A stretch of DNA of 64,000 nt, taken from positions 1 through 64,000 of the forward strand of contig JBAZZQ010000012.1 in NCBI GenBank assembly GCA_041658725.1, given 5' to 3'. The notes under the pieces are model-generated. The model had not been told where the DNA came from and searched no databases. It worked only from the letters and a program-made list of their open reading frames with translations. This document shows, one piece after another, positions 42,832 to 51,743 of this stretch (its first letter is position 1; every line of letters starts with the position of its first letter). This DNA is from JBAZZQ01 sp041658725. Its GTDB lineage: Bacteria > Planctomycetota > Phycisphaerae > JAAYCJ01. The position numbers were made by a program, and so were the translations under genes.

Positions 42832-44205
42832 TCAATTCCTAACGCTGTGTATCGGCGCGGGAATCCGTCCACCGCGAGTGATCAGCGTCTGGTTGGGTTT
42901 AAGATTCTGCAAACTCAAAATCGGGCTTTCCCCAAACAATCCGCCCCATCGGGCCATTTCCCCCGCCTTTTTCCCAGGCACCGGAATAATCCGCGCCGCC
43001 GTCGTCTTATTATTGATTACCCCTATCGCCAATTCATCCGCGATCAGACTCGCCAGGGTCTCGACCGTTGTATCCCCCGGAACCGGAACCATATCCAGAC
43101 CAACCGAGCAGATACTCGTTATCGCCTCCAGTTTCTCGATGCTCAGCGTCCCATTCCCCACCGCCTCCGCCAACGCCGCGTCTTCCGCCACCGGGATAAA
43201 CGCGCCCGACAATCCGCCCACCGAACTGGACGCAAACATCCCGCCTTTTTTAACCGCATCCGTCAGCAAGGCAATCGCCGCCGTCGTACCCGGACTTCCA
43301 ATCTTCGCCAATCCCATCACCTGTAAAATCTCTCCCACCGAATCTCCCACCCGCGGAGTAGGGGCCAGCGACAAATCCACAATCCCAAAATCAACCTTCA
43401 ACATCCCCGCTACTTCCCTTCCGATCAATTCACCCACCCGCGTAATCCGAAACGCCGTCTCCTTGATCTGTTCGGCGATATGGCCCAGGTTCGCATCCGG
43501 ATGATCGGCAAGCATCTGCTGCAACCGCCGCTTAATCACTCCCGGTCCGGAAACACCGATGTTGATTACAGTCTCCGGCTCACCAGGGCCTAAAAATCCA
43601 CCCGCCATGAACGGATTATCATCGGGAATATTCGCAAACACCACCAACTTGGCGGCTCCGAACCCGTCATTATCGCTCGTCAATTCCGCCGCCTTCTTGA
43701 TCGCCGCCGATACAAGCAAAATGGCATCCACATTGATCCCCGTCCGAGTCGATGCCGCGTTCACCGACGCGCAAATTCGCTCCGTGCTCGCCAAGACCTC
43801 CGGCAACACATTAAAATAAACCCGCTCACCACGAGTCATTCCTTTTTGCACCAACGCCGTAAATCCACCCAGCAAATCCACTCCCACCGCCTTGGCCGAC
43901 TGATCCAACTGCCTGGCCGCCCGCAAATACGCCTGTTCGTGATGACCCTCCATCAGCCACGTTATCGGACTGATCGCCAAGCGTTTATTCACAATCGGAA
44001 TTCCATATTTCCGAGCCACTTCGTCGCAGGTCAAAACCAACTGTCCCGCGCAGGACATAATCTTATTATGAATTTTCTGACAAACATGATCGATGTCGTA
44101 CGATGCGCACTCCTGAAGATTAATTCCCAGCGTCACCGTGCGAACGTCAAGCTGTTCTTCCCGAAGCATGCGAACCGTGGATAAAATGTCATCGGAACGA
44201 AGCAT
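42832..44205 (-). CDS. UPF0210 (PFL/DUF711) family protein
   Basis: 457 residues with the family N terminus (SDDILSTVRMLREEQLDVRTVTLGINLQECA) and conserved glycine-rich segments (GGFLGPGEPETVINIGVSGPG, VGGLSGAFIPVAEDA). The open frame reaches 44226, but AGGAGAG inside it is correctly spaced for the ATG at 44205. The function is unknown; the family is usually found with the ACT-domain protein encoded just upstream, as here. Confidence 0.9.
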   Translation of the reverse strand: MLRSDDILSTVRMLREEQLDVRTVTLGINLQECASYDIDHVCQKIHNKIMSCAGQLVLTCDEVARKYGIPIVNKRLAISPITWLMEGHHEQAYLRAARQLDQSAKAVGVDLLGGFTALVQKGMTRGERVYFNVLPEVLASTERICASVNAASTRTGINVDAILLVSAAIKKAAELTSDNDGFGAAKLVVFANIPDDNPFMAGGFLGPGEPETVINIGVSGPGVIKRRLQQMLADHPDANLGHIAEQIKETAFRITRVGELIGREVAGMLKVDFGIVDLSLAPTPRVGDSVGEILQVMGLAKIGSPGTTAAIALLTDAVKKGGMFASSSVGGLSGAFIPVAEDAALAEAVGNGTLSIEKLEAITSICSVGLDMVPVPGDTTVETLASLIADELAIGVINNKTTAARIIPVPGKKAGEMARWGGLFGESPILSLQNLKPNQTLITRGGRIPAPIHSVRN

Positions 44206-44251
44206 TAGATAAACTCTCCTATTCACTTGAATTTCGTAAATTCACCAATCT

Positions 44252-44340
44252 GGGTGGCATGGCTTCGCGTCTTCGCTAAGCCATGTCTGGTCCGTCGAAA
44301 GAAAGACATGCTTTAGCGAAGACGCGAAAGCATGCCACCC
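44252..44340. repeat. 89-bp near-palindromic element
   Basis: GGGTGGCATGGCTTCGCGTC…AGACATG with a nearly complete inverted copy ending GCATGCCACCC, arms about 36 bp. Lies between the ACT-domain gene and the UPF0210 gene. Confidence 0.85.
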
Positions 44341-44350
44341 ATTTGGGCCA

Positions 44351-44953
44351 TTAGCTGAAAAAATTGGCCGGAGCCGTAATATCATTGGTGGCCTTGAAAA
44401 TATTCTCGTGCTGCAACGTGGCCATCAGTCCCGTCTTCCGCCCCAACACCTCAATATCAAGTTGGATTTGTGCGGCGTTCATGTGCGACGGCACGGCCAG
44501 TTGTGAAATCATCACAAAATCTTTTTCATCCGGTTTATACGCGTAAAGATCGATGACATTGATCCCTTTGCCCGACAGGTAGGCCGCGATCTGACCGATG
44601 ATTCCCGTCCGATCCGGACCCGTTACCGTCAGCACAAAACAGCCCGCGTTGCTGACCACAGCGTCCTTTTCCGCCCCCGGTTCAAACACTTTAACGCTGA
44701 TCTCAAATTCATCCTCTGACCCCGCCGAACGTAAAAGTTCCCGAATTTCCTCCGAGGAGTGAAGTTTGGGAAACGTTACCACCAGTGTCAGGGTAAAATA
44801 ATTCATCACCACCGTCTGGCTGACACGCTCCACGTTGGCCTTGAGCTTGTTAAGGGCCGTCGTCACATCACGCACGATCCCCACCCGGTCGCGGCTCATC
44901 ACTGCCACGACAAACTTTTTCGACGGTTCTTTCGTTGAATTTTTCTTTGACAT
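44351..44953 (-). CDS. ACT-domain regulatory protein (UPF0237/GcvR-like)
   Basis: About 200 residues with two ACT domains: FVVAVMSRDRVGIVRDVTTALNKLKAN (residues 13-39) and FVLTVTGPDRTGIIGQIAAYLSGKGINVIDLYAY (about 108-141). ACT domains bind small ligands such as amino acids. The start is uncertain: the ATG at 44953 (MSKKNSTKE) is chosen because the N-terminal 12 residues of the longer frame are hydrophobic and unlike the family. Paired with UPF0210, a conserved neighbourhood. Confidence 0.85.
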   Translation of the reverse strand: MSKKNSTKEPSKKFVVAVMSRDRVGIVRDVTTALNKLKANVERVSQTVVMNYFTLTLVVTFPKLHSSEEIRELLRSAGSEDEFEISVKVFEPGAEKDAVVSNAGCFVLTVTGPDRTGIIGQIAAYLSGKGINVIDLYAYKPDEKDFVMISQLAVPSHMNAAQIQLDIEVLGRKTGLMATLQHENIFKATNDITAPANFFS

Positions 44954-45051
44954 GCCGAGAATTATAATAATTCTTTCCGTAAACGGCAAGCCGATTTTAT
45001 TATAATTGTCCTTTTGTTCAATATATTGAACCCCCGGCTAAAAATAAAAAA

Positions 45052-45082
45052 ATCGGGGTGGTGGGACTTGAACCCAAGTCCG
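45052..45082 (-). pseudogene. 3' half of a broken tRNA gene
   Basis: The minus strand reads GGACTTGGGTTCAAGTCCC then ACCACCCCGA, a T arm and 3' acceptor strand almost identical to the intact tRNA-Pro at 46410-46484. Where the anticodon arm should be, a 103-bp element begins. A possible remnant of the D-arm side (GGTGTAGC…) lies beyond it at about 45190-45220. The T stem has one mismatch. I do not think it can be functional. Confidence 0.55.
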
Positions 45083-45185
45083 GTAGGGCGGGTCGTTCTG
45101 ACGCTTCGTCAGGTTGACCCGCCGTAATGAAAAATAAAAACGAAAATGACGGGTGAACCCGGAAGACCGGAACCACTCGCCCTAC
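45083..45185. repeat. 103-bp MITE-like element, copy 1
   Basis: Begins GTAGGGCGGGTCGTTC and ends with the complement of GTAGGGCGAGTGGTTC. Inside is a hairpin pair GGCGGGTC / GACCCGCC. A second copy of identical length at 45764-45866 differs at 8 of 103 positions. It interrupts the broken tRNA. Confidence 0.85.
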
Positions 45186-45437
45186 ACACTCGTTGTCCTG
45201 CTACACCAATGTCCGCCATTTCGCCAGTCGCTTGCCGAAGGCCAAGAGCTTGCCGATGTGCGTCATTAGGGAACGTCGTCAGAGATTTTGATTGCATTCC
45301 TCAAGAGGTGCGTCAAAATAGCAGATGAACAGGCGGGTGTCGGATAGGCAACGCCGACTTGAGGCGATGGGAAAAAAGATGGTGGGCTTCGGGATGCCCA
45401 CCTTACGAAACTCAATTCATTCAGCAAAGGAGTTATT

Positions 45438-45767
45438 GTGGATTCTGTAGGACCTGTTGAACTGAAACACTCAGGCTTAGGCATCGCTTCGTTTGCCATT
45501 TCGGCCGTATTCGGCACATTTTCGCTTGTGATAATTCCCGATATCACAGAAATATTGAATGGGATGGGTCCTTCCCTTGATGCGATTGTTCTGGCCTTGG
45601 CTGCAATGATGTCGGTTATCATGGATTTTGTTGCTTTGGGTCTTGGCCTCGGCGGGATTTTCCAGAAAAACCGGCAAAAGATATTTGCGATCCTCGGGAC
45701 AATTTGTTCCAGCATGATAATTATGTTCGTGATTTATCTGTTCGTAATTGGAACTAACAGTCGGTAG
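45438..45767 (+). CDS. Small membrane protein
   Basis: 109 residues with about three hydrophobic helices (residues 15-33, 44-74 and 82-105), resembling DUF4190/DUF4064-like membrane proteins, but not assigned. GTG start, preceded by AAAGGAG. The stop codon TAG is the first T, A, G of the 103-bp element at 45764, so the original C terminus may have been longer. Confidence 0.55.
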   Translation: MDSVGPVELKHSGLGIASFAISAVFGTFSLVIIPDITEILNGMGPSLDAIVLALAAMMSVIMDFVALGLGLGGIFQKNRQKIFAILGTICSSMIIMFVIYLFVIGTNSR

Positions 45768-45866
45768 GGCGGGTCGTTCTGACGCTTCGGCAGGTTGACC
45801 CGCCGTAATGAAAAATAAAAATAACAATGGCGTGTGAACCCGGAAGACCGGAACCACCCACCCTAC
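45764..45866. repeat. 103-bp MITE-like element, copy 2
   Basis: Same ends and length as copy 1, about 92% identical. Ends 6 bp from the stop codon of the four-helix-bundle gene. Confidence 0.85.
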
Positions 45867-45871
45867 AGGCT

Positions 45872-46234
45872 TTAAACTTCCCGTTTTTCCAATCCGTTGA
45901 TGAGGCCGCTGAGCATTTTGGCGATTTCTTCGAGTCTGGTGCGAAGTTCGGTGTGCACGGCCGTATCAATGAATCCGCGTCGTCGGGCAATTTCAATCAG
46001 CGGGACGCATTCCTGAGTGGAACCGCGTGCGATGATAAAGAAATTGCGGCGGTCCGCTTTCGTAAACCGGCCATTGCCTTCCGCCAAATTGGTGGCGATG
46101 GATAACGCCGCCCGATTCAATTGATCGACGAGAAAATAGTAACCCCGGGGAAAGTTTTCGGTCAGGCTTGCAACGACATCCGCCAAGTCGACGGCTTTTT
46201 GATACACTTGGAGATTTTCAAACATAAATGACAT
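45872..46234 (-). CDS. Four-helix-bundle (23S IVS-type) protein
   Basis: 120 residues matching the four-helix-bundle family: MFENLQVYQKAVDLADVVASL, LVDQLNRAALSIATNLAEGNGR, FIIARGSTQECVPLIEIARR. The name comes from copies within 23S rRNA intervening sequences, but this copy is not near rRNA. Function unknown; members can form a barrel-like pentamer. Start at the ATG preceded by TGAGG; the longer frame is not supported. Confidence 0.85.
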   Translation of the reverse strand: MSFMFENLQVYQKAVDLADVVASLTENFPRGYYFLVDQLNRAALSIATNLAEGNGRFTKADRRNFFIIARGSTQECVPLIEIARRRGFIDTAVHTELRTRLEEIAKMLSGLINGLEKREV

Positions 46235-46409
46235 TGGAACCTCAAAGATTTGAAAAGGAGAACAGGTGAGCAGGAGACCGCAGGTGAGCAATTCACGGTC
46301 CACGGGACTTCATGCCTCATGAGGCTCTTTCCGTATTCTACTGCTCTCCTGATCTGCCGCTCACCTGCTCTATTTGAAAACCCCCCGCGGATGCGGGGGG
46401 GGGGTCAAA

Positions 46410-46484
46410 TCGGGGTGGTGGGACTCGAACCCACGACCTTCAGCACCCCATGCTGACACGCTAGCCAAGCTGCGCTACACCCCG
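46410..46484 (-). tRNA. tRNA-Pro (GGG)
   Basis: Full cloverleaf on the minus strand: acceptor CGGGGTG/CACCCCG with discriminator A, anticodon stem TCAGC/GCTGA with loop ATGGGGT (anticodon GGG), and T arm GTGGG-TTCGAGT-CCCAC. CCA is not encoded. Confidence 0.95.
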
Positions 46485-46561
46485 GTCTTTTTTAATTCAC
46501 TCTCATGACCCTACCGCCTAAAACCACTTTTGTCAAGACAAATTGAGCAGTGGGAAAAAGG

Positions 46562-46617
46562 GGGTGTGCCAAGATGTTCGGTCGCGGCTCGTCTCGCCAG
46601 AAAATCTTGGCACACCC
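46562..46617. repeat. 14-bp inverted repeat element
   Basis: GGGTGTGCCAAGAT and its complement, 28 bp apart. Downstream of tRNA-Pro. No gene between 46485 and 46660. Confidence 0.7.
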
Positions 46618-46659
46618 GGAAAAAAGTTTTTTTTCACCATTGCCCACCGCCTTTTTCTT

Positions 46660-46858
46660 CTAAAGTCCACCCCTTGGCCTTCCGAAATTGATTTTGGTAT
46701 ATTGATCGGATATCGGGCCTAGTGTTTCGTTTGGAATCGTATAGATACCGTGCTTGCTTTTCATTATTTGGTGACTATAATTACTCATGGTCCAAATAAA
46801 CGAAACATTTTCACGGCACCATTCAACATCAATAACCAAGATATCTATTGTATTTAGC
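46660..46858 (-). pseudogene. Possible gene remnant
   Basis: Minus-strand open reading ending NFGRPRGGL with protein-like composition (…DVEWCRENVSFIWTMSNYSHQ…), but its 5' part is inside the divergent hydrolase gene and no start or family is visible. Confidence 0.25.
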
Positions 46859-46914
46859 GAACCGTTACAGTTACTCGTATTGACTTGAAGGCGAAGGAAA
46901 AAGAGAGGTTGAGA

Positions 46915-47631
46915 ATGTTTATGCCTCGAAGACGAATACGAAAATCGCGGTTGGCGCTTATTTTTGACCGTGCGCAGCCTATCTATGACTGCATCATAGT
47001 TGATGTGAATACACAAAGAGATTTTCTAAGCACCGAAGGCGTGTTGCCTATACAGGACCGTCAGCACGTCATCGAACGGATCCGAAAGGTCATGGAATGG
47101 GCGAAACTCTACCGGCTGCCCATCATTTCTCTCGTCGATGTGCATCGCCCGAATGGTCAATTTATCCGATCTTCGCTTTTCCCATGCATCGAAGGCACTC
47201 TGGGCCAACAAAAAATGCCCTTCACCCTGATCCCCAAACGATTTATCCTCGAACACGACGCCAGCCCATCATTACCCGAAAATCTTTTTGAAAATTATCT
47301 TCAAATCGTCATCCACAAACGAACGAATGACGTTTTTACCAATCCCAAGGCGGATCGGCTTTTCTCCCATCTCCAGACCAAACGGTTTCTCATTCTCGGC
47401 GTCGGGACCGAACGCGCCATCAAGGCGCTGGCCCTGGGCCTACTTAGCCGCGGACAGCATCCGATCGTTGTTTCCGACTCCTGCGGCTGCTGGGATTCCG
47501 ATGCCGCGAGCCTGGCCCTGCGGCAAATCGAAGCCAAGGGGGCCATTGTGGTTAAAACCGAGGACATCATACACACAGACCCGGAAAATCTCCCCGTCCC
47601 TCAAATCGAAATCAGCAGCGAAATCGAATAA
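46915..47631 (+). CDS. Isochorismatase-like cysteine hydrolase
   Basis: 238 residues. CIIVDVNTQRDFLS carries the catalytic Asp; a later VVSDSCGCWDSDAASLALRQIE places the nucleophilic Cys in the expected S/T-D-A/S-C context. The family includes nicotinamidases and related amidases; the substrate is not clear. Start chosen at ATG 46915, with GAGAGG upstream, over an upstream TTG. Confidence 0.78.
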   Translation: MFMPRRRIRKSRLALIFDRAQPIYDCIIVDVNTQRDFLSTEGVLPIQDRQHVIERIRKVMEWAKLYRLPIISLVDVHRPNGQFIRSSLFPCIEGTLGQQKMPFTLIPKRFILEHDASPSLPENLFENYLQIVIHKRTNDVFTNPKADRLFSHLQTKRFLILGVGTERAIKALALGLLSRGQHPIVVSDSCGCWDSDAASLALRQIEAKGAIVVKTEDIIHTDPENLPVPQIEISSEIE

Positions 47632-47700
47632 AAAGCGAACAGCTTTATTCGTTGGAATTTCATTTATCCGCTTGACGAAAAACCTCAAAACAGGTATCTA

Positions 47701-47724
47701 AAGAGGCACGACCGTAAGGGAGTG
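47701..47724 (+). repeat. 24-bp repeat, subtype 1 (copy F)
   Basis: Core GACCGTAAGGGA flanked by CAC/GTG and then seven T, so the flanks can pair over nine positions. Lies 33 bp before glyS. Confidence 0.9.
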
Positions 47725-47757
47725 TTTTTTTCGCTGTAAGCTTTTTTTGGAGTAACC

Positions 47758-49101
47758 ATGGCCAAAGATCAACAAACGAACGATTTGATGGAAAAACTGG
47801 TAAGTCTGTGCAAACGTCGGGGTTTCATTTTCCCCGGCAGTGAAATATACGGTGGTCTGAACGGTTTTTGGGACTATGGCCCCCTGGGCGTCGAGCTTAA
47901 ACGCAATGTCAAGGACGCCTGGTGGTCCGACATGGTCACAGGCCGAATCGACATGGTCGGCCTCGACTCAGCCATCATTATGAATCCCCATGTCTGGGTC
48001 GCTTCAGGCCACGAAAGTGGATTTACCGACCCCATGGTCGATTGCAAGGACTGCGGGGGCAGATTCCGAGCCGACGACCTGACCACTCCCTGCCCGAAAA
48101 ATAAAAATAAATTACACAGCGACCTGCCCGATCACATGACGCCGTCTCGTCAATTCAATATGATGTTCAAAACTTTCGTCGGCGCCATGGAAGAATCCAG
48201 CTCGCAAGCCTACCTTCGCCCCGAAACCGCGCAGGGCATCTTTGTCAATTTCAACAACGTCCTGCAAACCTCACGGCTGAAAATTCCCTTCGGCATCGCG
48301 CAGATCGGAAAATCCTTCCGCAACGAAATTAATCCGCGAAACTTCACCTTCCGCTCCCGCGAATTTGAGCAGATGGAAATCGAATTTTTCGTCCATCCCT
48401 CCGAAGGCGAAAAATTCTACGAATACTGGCGGCATTTGCGTTATCAATGGTACATCGATCTGGGCCTCGGCAAGGACCGCCTGCACCTTCGCCCCCACGC
48501 CAAGGAAGAACTCGCTCACTATGCCGCCGGATGTTCCGATATCGAGTACGATTTCCCCTTTGGCACCAGCGAGCTGGAAGGCATCGCCAACCGAACCGAT
48601 TTCGACCTCAAACGCCACATGGAATTCAGCGGCAAGGACCTGATGTACTTTGACGATCAGTCCCGCGAAAAATATATTCCCCACGTCGTCGAACCCTCCG
48701 CCGGGGTCGATCGCGCCGCACTCGCCTTCTTATGCGAAGCCTATCACGAAGAAGTGGTCAAAGACGAAACGCGAGTGGTAATGAAATTCCACCCAAGAAT
48801 CGCCCCCATCAAAGCCGCCATTCTCCCGCTGGTCAATCGCGACGGCATGCCGGAAAAGGCCCAGAAAATCTTCAACCACGTCCGAAAACATTTCAACGTC
48901 TTCTACGACGACAAAGGCGCCATAGGCCGCCGATATCGCCGCCAGGACGAAGCTGGAACCCCGTTCGGCTTCACCATCGACGGCCAAACCGTCCAGGATG
49001 ACACCGTTACCGTCCGCGACCGCGATACGATGACACAGGAGCGGATCAGCACCGACAAAATTGTTGACTACTTACACGACAAACTCCATCTGGACACATA
49101 A
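47758..49101 (+). CDS. glyS: Glycyl-tRNA synthetase (dimeric type)
   Basis: 447 residues, class II: GFWDYGPLGVELKRNVKDAW, motif 2 FRNEINPRNFTFRSREFEQME, and motif 3 VVEPSAGVDRAALAFL. A C-terminal anticodon-binding domain has RRQDEAGTPFGFTIDGQTV. It charges tRNA-Gly. This is the alpha2 enzyme and not the GlyQ/GlyS alpha2beta2 type. TGGAG lies before the ATG. No T-box-like leader is seen; a 24-bp repeat precedes it. Confidence 0.96.
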   Translation: MAKDQQTNDLMEKLVSLCKRRGFIFPGSEIYGGLNGFWDYGPLGVELKRNVKDAWWSDMVTGRIDMVGLDSAIIMNPHVWVASGHESGFTDPMVDCKDCGGRFRADDLTTPCPKNKNKLHSDLPDHMTPSRQFNMMFKTFVGAMEESSSQAYLRPETAQGIFVNFNNVLQTSRLKIPFGIAQIGKSFRNEINPRNFTFRSREFEQMEIEFFVHPSEGEKFYEYWRHLRYQWYIDLGLGKDRLHLRPHAKEELAHYAAGCSDIEYDFPFGTSELEGIANRTDFDLKRHMEFSGKDLMYFDDQSREKYIPHVVEPSAGVDRAALAFLCEAYHEEVVKDETRVVMKFHPRIAPIKAAILPLVNRDGMPEKAQKIFNHVRKHFNVFYDDKGAIGRRYRRQDEAGTPFGFTIDGQTVQDDTVTVRDRDTMTQERISTDKIVDYLHDKLHLDT

Positions 49102-49125
49102 ATGAATACGTTATTGCAAAATATT

Positions 49126-49151
49126 AAGAGCCGCGACCGTGAGGGAGCGGG
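49126..49151 (+). repeat. 24-bp repeat, subtype 2 (copy G)
   Basis: Core GACCGTGAGGGA flanked by CCGC and GCGG. Lies in the gap after glyS, 100 bp from copy H in the opposite orientation. Confidence 0.9.
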
Positions 49152-49250
49152 CTACAAAAACTTGACCGAAATTGTACCGTTTTTTGACCGAATTTCATTT
49201 TTAGTTGGGTGAGTTGTACAATTGGCACGAATGGCAGAGCGGAAAATGCC

Positions 49251-49274
49251 CACTCCCTCACGGTCGTGCCTCTT
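49251..49274 (-). repeat. 24-bp repeat, subtype 1 (copy H)
   Basis: Subtype 1 on the minus strand, facing copy G. The rest of 49102-49580 has no supported gene. Confidence 0.9.
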
Positions 49275-49520
49275 TTATTTTTCGAGCAGTCCAGACGGAC
49301 CGCAGTGCGGTCCGTCTACTTTAATTATGACACATATTTCGGTAAAAGCAAATCGAAGATTTTCGGGCAAGGGTAATAGCCCACCATGCTATAAAGGGGT
49401 ATGAAAATCGTGTGTACGATGATGCGGAGCATGGCAACTGAAGTTTTTCTTCAAATATTTGATTCCTGCAATAAAAAGGTTGGAAGAATTTTTCTCTTAA
49501 AATATGTATAATGGTTTTTT

Positions 49521-49548
49521 GTAGGGGCACAGCATGCTGTGCCCCTAC
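49521..49548. repeat. Perfect 28-bp palindrome, GTAGGGGC family
   Basis: GTAGGGGCACAGCA and its exact complement. Relative of 3351-3378. Confidence 0.9.
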
Positions 49549-49580
49549 ATGGTGTATATTACCTATGACGGTGGAATTAA

Positions 49581-50252
49581 TTGACTAAAGAGACTATGGA
49601 AACAACTTCAAGCCCAACGAAAAGCTGTCCGTTCTGCGGTGAGAAGATTCTCGCCGAGGCGATCAAATGCCGGTTTTGCGGGGAATTCCTTCAGGCCGGC
49701 GGCGGTACTGGCAATGCTGCTGACGTTTTGGCTGGGGCGGTGCGCGATGTCCCGAATCCCTTGAACCCGGCGGACGTGGATAAGGAATTATATTTTGAGG
49801 GCAGTCCATCACTGGCGGCTTTGGCGGGATCGTTCATTCTTGCCGTCTTTTTTTTGGGTCTGGCGGGGTTTATCGGATATTATTTTTCACAGAACCACGG
49901 TGGTCTGGTCGGCTTGGGATTGGCTCTGGCCGTCGTCCTCTGGCTGGTTGGAAAAATAATCGTTTTCAAAAGCATATTTTACCGAGTCACCTCGGACCGG
50001 ATCGAATTTGAGGAAGGCGTATTCAATAAGGACGTGGATAACATGGACTTATATCGGATTGTCGATCTACGCCTGCGCCGTACTCTTTTGGATCGGATTT
50101 TCGGGATCGGCACCATCGAACTGGTCACCAACGATGAGAATCAGCCGACTTGTGAATTATACAAAATCAAAAATCCACGAAAAATTTACGACGTGCTGAA
50201 AAAAGCCAACCTGATCGCGGATCGCCGAAGAGGCGTGATGCATATTGAATAA
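49581..50252 (+). CDS. Zinc-ribbon and PH-domain membrane protein
   Basis: 223 residues. N-terminal zinc ribbon CPFCGEKILAEAIKCRFC (about residues 13-30), two transmembrane helices (about 75-96 and 110-130), then a bacterial PH domain (VTSDRIEFEEGVFNKDVDNMDLYRIVDLRLRR). Function unknown; probably membrane-associated. Start is either the TTG at 49581 (GGTGGA upstream) or the ATG at 49596. Confidence 0.8.
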   Translation: MTKETMETTSSPTKSCPFCGEKILAEAIKCRFCGEFLQAGGGTGNAADVLAGAVRDVPNPLNPADVDKELYFEGSPSLAALAGSFILAVFFLGLAGFIGYYFSQNHGGLVGLGLALAVVLWLVGKIIVFKSIFYRVTSDRIEFEEGVFNKDVDNMDLYRIVDLRLRRTLLDRIFGIGTIELVTNDENQPTCELYKIKNPRKIYDVLKKANLIADRRRGVMHIE

Positions 50253-50358
50253 GAATTAGTTTCCCGTAACGTTAAATTCCCAATCAACCGATGATTATCT
50301 ATAGTGGTAACCATGTTTACTGTGTTTATAATTGCCATAATATTATCGGACGTGCTCA

Positions 50359-51207
50359 ATGAATAAAAGATTACTAGCCCCGGAAGCGGGTTTGGAAGTT
50401 TACCTTCGGCAGATTAGCCAAACACCCTTGCTGACGCTGGAAGAAGAACAGGCTCTTGCCCGCCAGCTTAAAGGCGAGGATCAGGAATTGGCGTATCTGG
50501 CTCGGGATCGAATGGTCCGGTCGAATTTACGCCTGGTAGTCAATATTGCCAAGAATTACACCACCAGGGGTCTTCCGATTTCGGACCTGATCGAAGAAGG
50601 GAATATGGGTCTGCTTCGGGCGGTGGAAGGATTTGACCCGGACCAGGGATCGCGGTTCAGCACTTATGCCGGTTGGTGGATCAAGCAGGCGATCAAACGA
50701 GCCTTGATCGGAGCCGGTCAGCCGGTCCAGATTCCGGTTTACATGGTGGAAGAGATCAATAAATGGCGGACCATGGCTTCGGAACTCGAAAAACAGCTCG
50801 GACGCCCCGCCAATCAGGAAGAAATCGCCAAGGCTCTGAAAATTTCTGTCAAGAAGGCGGGAATTATTCAGGATGCCCTTAACGCGATGAGTAATTCCCA
50901 TCGGCAGACGACCAGCGACGATCAGCCTGTGGACCTGACAGATATGGTGGTCGATGAGCGAACTTCGGAAGAGGAAGAAAAAATCTTTGACGAAACCGAG
51001 CGCCAGGTAGTAAAAGAGTTGTTAAGCCAGTTGGAGGAGCGGGAAGCCAAAATTATAAATTTGCGATACGGTTTGGAAGAGGGCAGTCAGTCCATGACTT
51101 TAAAAGAAGTCGGTCAGGCCGTGGGTTTGACGCGAGAGCGTGTTCGACAATTGGAACGTCTGGCGTTGGATAAATTGGAAGAATATATACAGTTGGAGCT
51201 TGGATAA
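50359..51207 (+). CDS. RNA polymerase sigma factor, RpoD/SigA-like
   Basis: 282 residues with regions 1.2 (LEVYLRQISQTPLLTLEEEQAL), 2 (NLRLVVNIAKNYTTRGLPISDLIEEGNMGL and RFSTYAGWWIKQAIKRAL), 3 and 4 (MTLKEVGQAVGLTRERVRQLERLALDKL). Region 1.1 is absent and the protein is short, so it may be a group 2 factor or a lineage-typical primary sigma. The apt gene follows after 3 bp. Confidence 0.93.
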   Translation: MNKRLLAPEAGLEVYLRQISQTPLLTLEEEQALARQLKGEDQELAYLARDRMVRSNLRLVVNIAKNYTTRGLPISDLIEEGNMGLLRAVEGFDPDQGSRFSTYAGWWIKQAIKRALIGAGQPVQIPVYMVEEINKWRTMASELEKQLGRPANQEEIAKALKISVKKAGIIQDALNAMSNSHRQTTSDDQPVDLTDMVVDERTSEEEEKIFDETERQVVKELLSQLEEREAKIINLRYGLEEGSQSMTLKEVGQAVGLTRERVRQLERLALDKLEEYIQLELG

Positions 51208-51210
51208 AAA

Positions 51211-51738
51211 ATGGAAACCTGTAAAAACATTCTCAGAAGCTATATTCGAGACATTCCGGATTTCCCGAAAAAGGGAATTATTTTCAAAGATATTACTCCG
51301 CTTCTGGCCGATCCGTCGGCCTTGGCTTTGTCGGTGGAACTTTTGGCTAATCCGTTCCGCGGAAAAGGAATCAATGTCGTGGTCGGAGCGGAGTCCCGGG
51401 GATTTATTTTCGGTATCGCGGTGGCCCAGGCAATATCCGCGGGGTTCGTCCCGATTCGCAAACCGGGAAAACTGCCCGCCAAGACAGCCAAAATGACCTA
51501 CGATCTGGAATACGGTACCGATTCTCTGGAAATTCACGTCGATGCCATTAAACCCGGTCAGAAAGTCCTGATGGTGGATGATCTGCTGGCCACCGGAGGA
51601 ACCATGCGGGCTTGCTGCGACCTGGTAAAAAACCTCGGCGGAGATATTCACGGAATCGCTGTCCTGATCGAACTGGCATTTCTCAACGGCAGGGAAAAAC
51701 TAAAAGAGTATGATGTCAACAGCATTATTCAGTATTGA
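51211..51738 (+). CDS. apt: Adenine phosphoribosyltransferase
   Basis: 175 residues. PRPP-binding signature KVLMVDDLLATGGTMRA (about residues 112-128), GIIFKDITPLLADP, and GAESRGFIFGIAVA. Converts adenine and PRPP to AMP. Lies 3 bp after the sigma-factor gene and touches pgeF, so the three are one operon. Confidence 0.96.
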   Translation: METCKNILRSYIRDIPDFPKKGIIFKDITPLLADPSALALSVELLANPFRGKGINVVVGAESRGFIFGIAVAQAISAGFVPIRKPGKLPAKTAKMTYDLEYGTDSLEIHVDAIKPGQKVLMVDDLLATGGTMRACCDLVKNLGGDIHGIAVLIELAFLNGREKLKEYDVNSIIQY

Positions 51739-51743
51739 ATTTA

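Noticed and set aside
45053..45420. Possible tmRNA with its tRNA-like 3' end at 45053
   Set aside because: No matching 5' acceptor strand or tag reading frame was found upstream on the minus strand, and the match is better explained as a tRNA 3' half.
47640..47757. T-box leader for glyS
   Set aside because: The interval is too short and is mostly a copy of the 24-bp repeat; no T-box motif is present.
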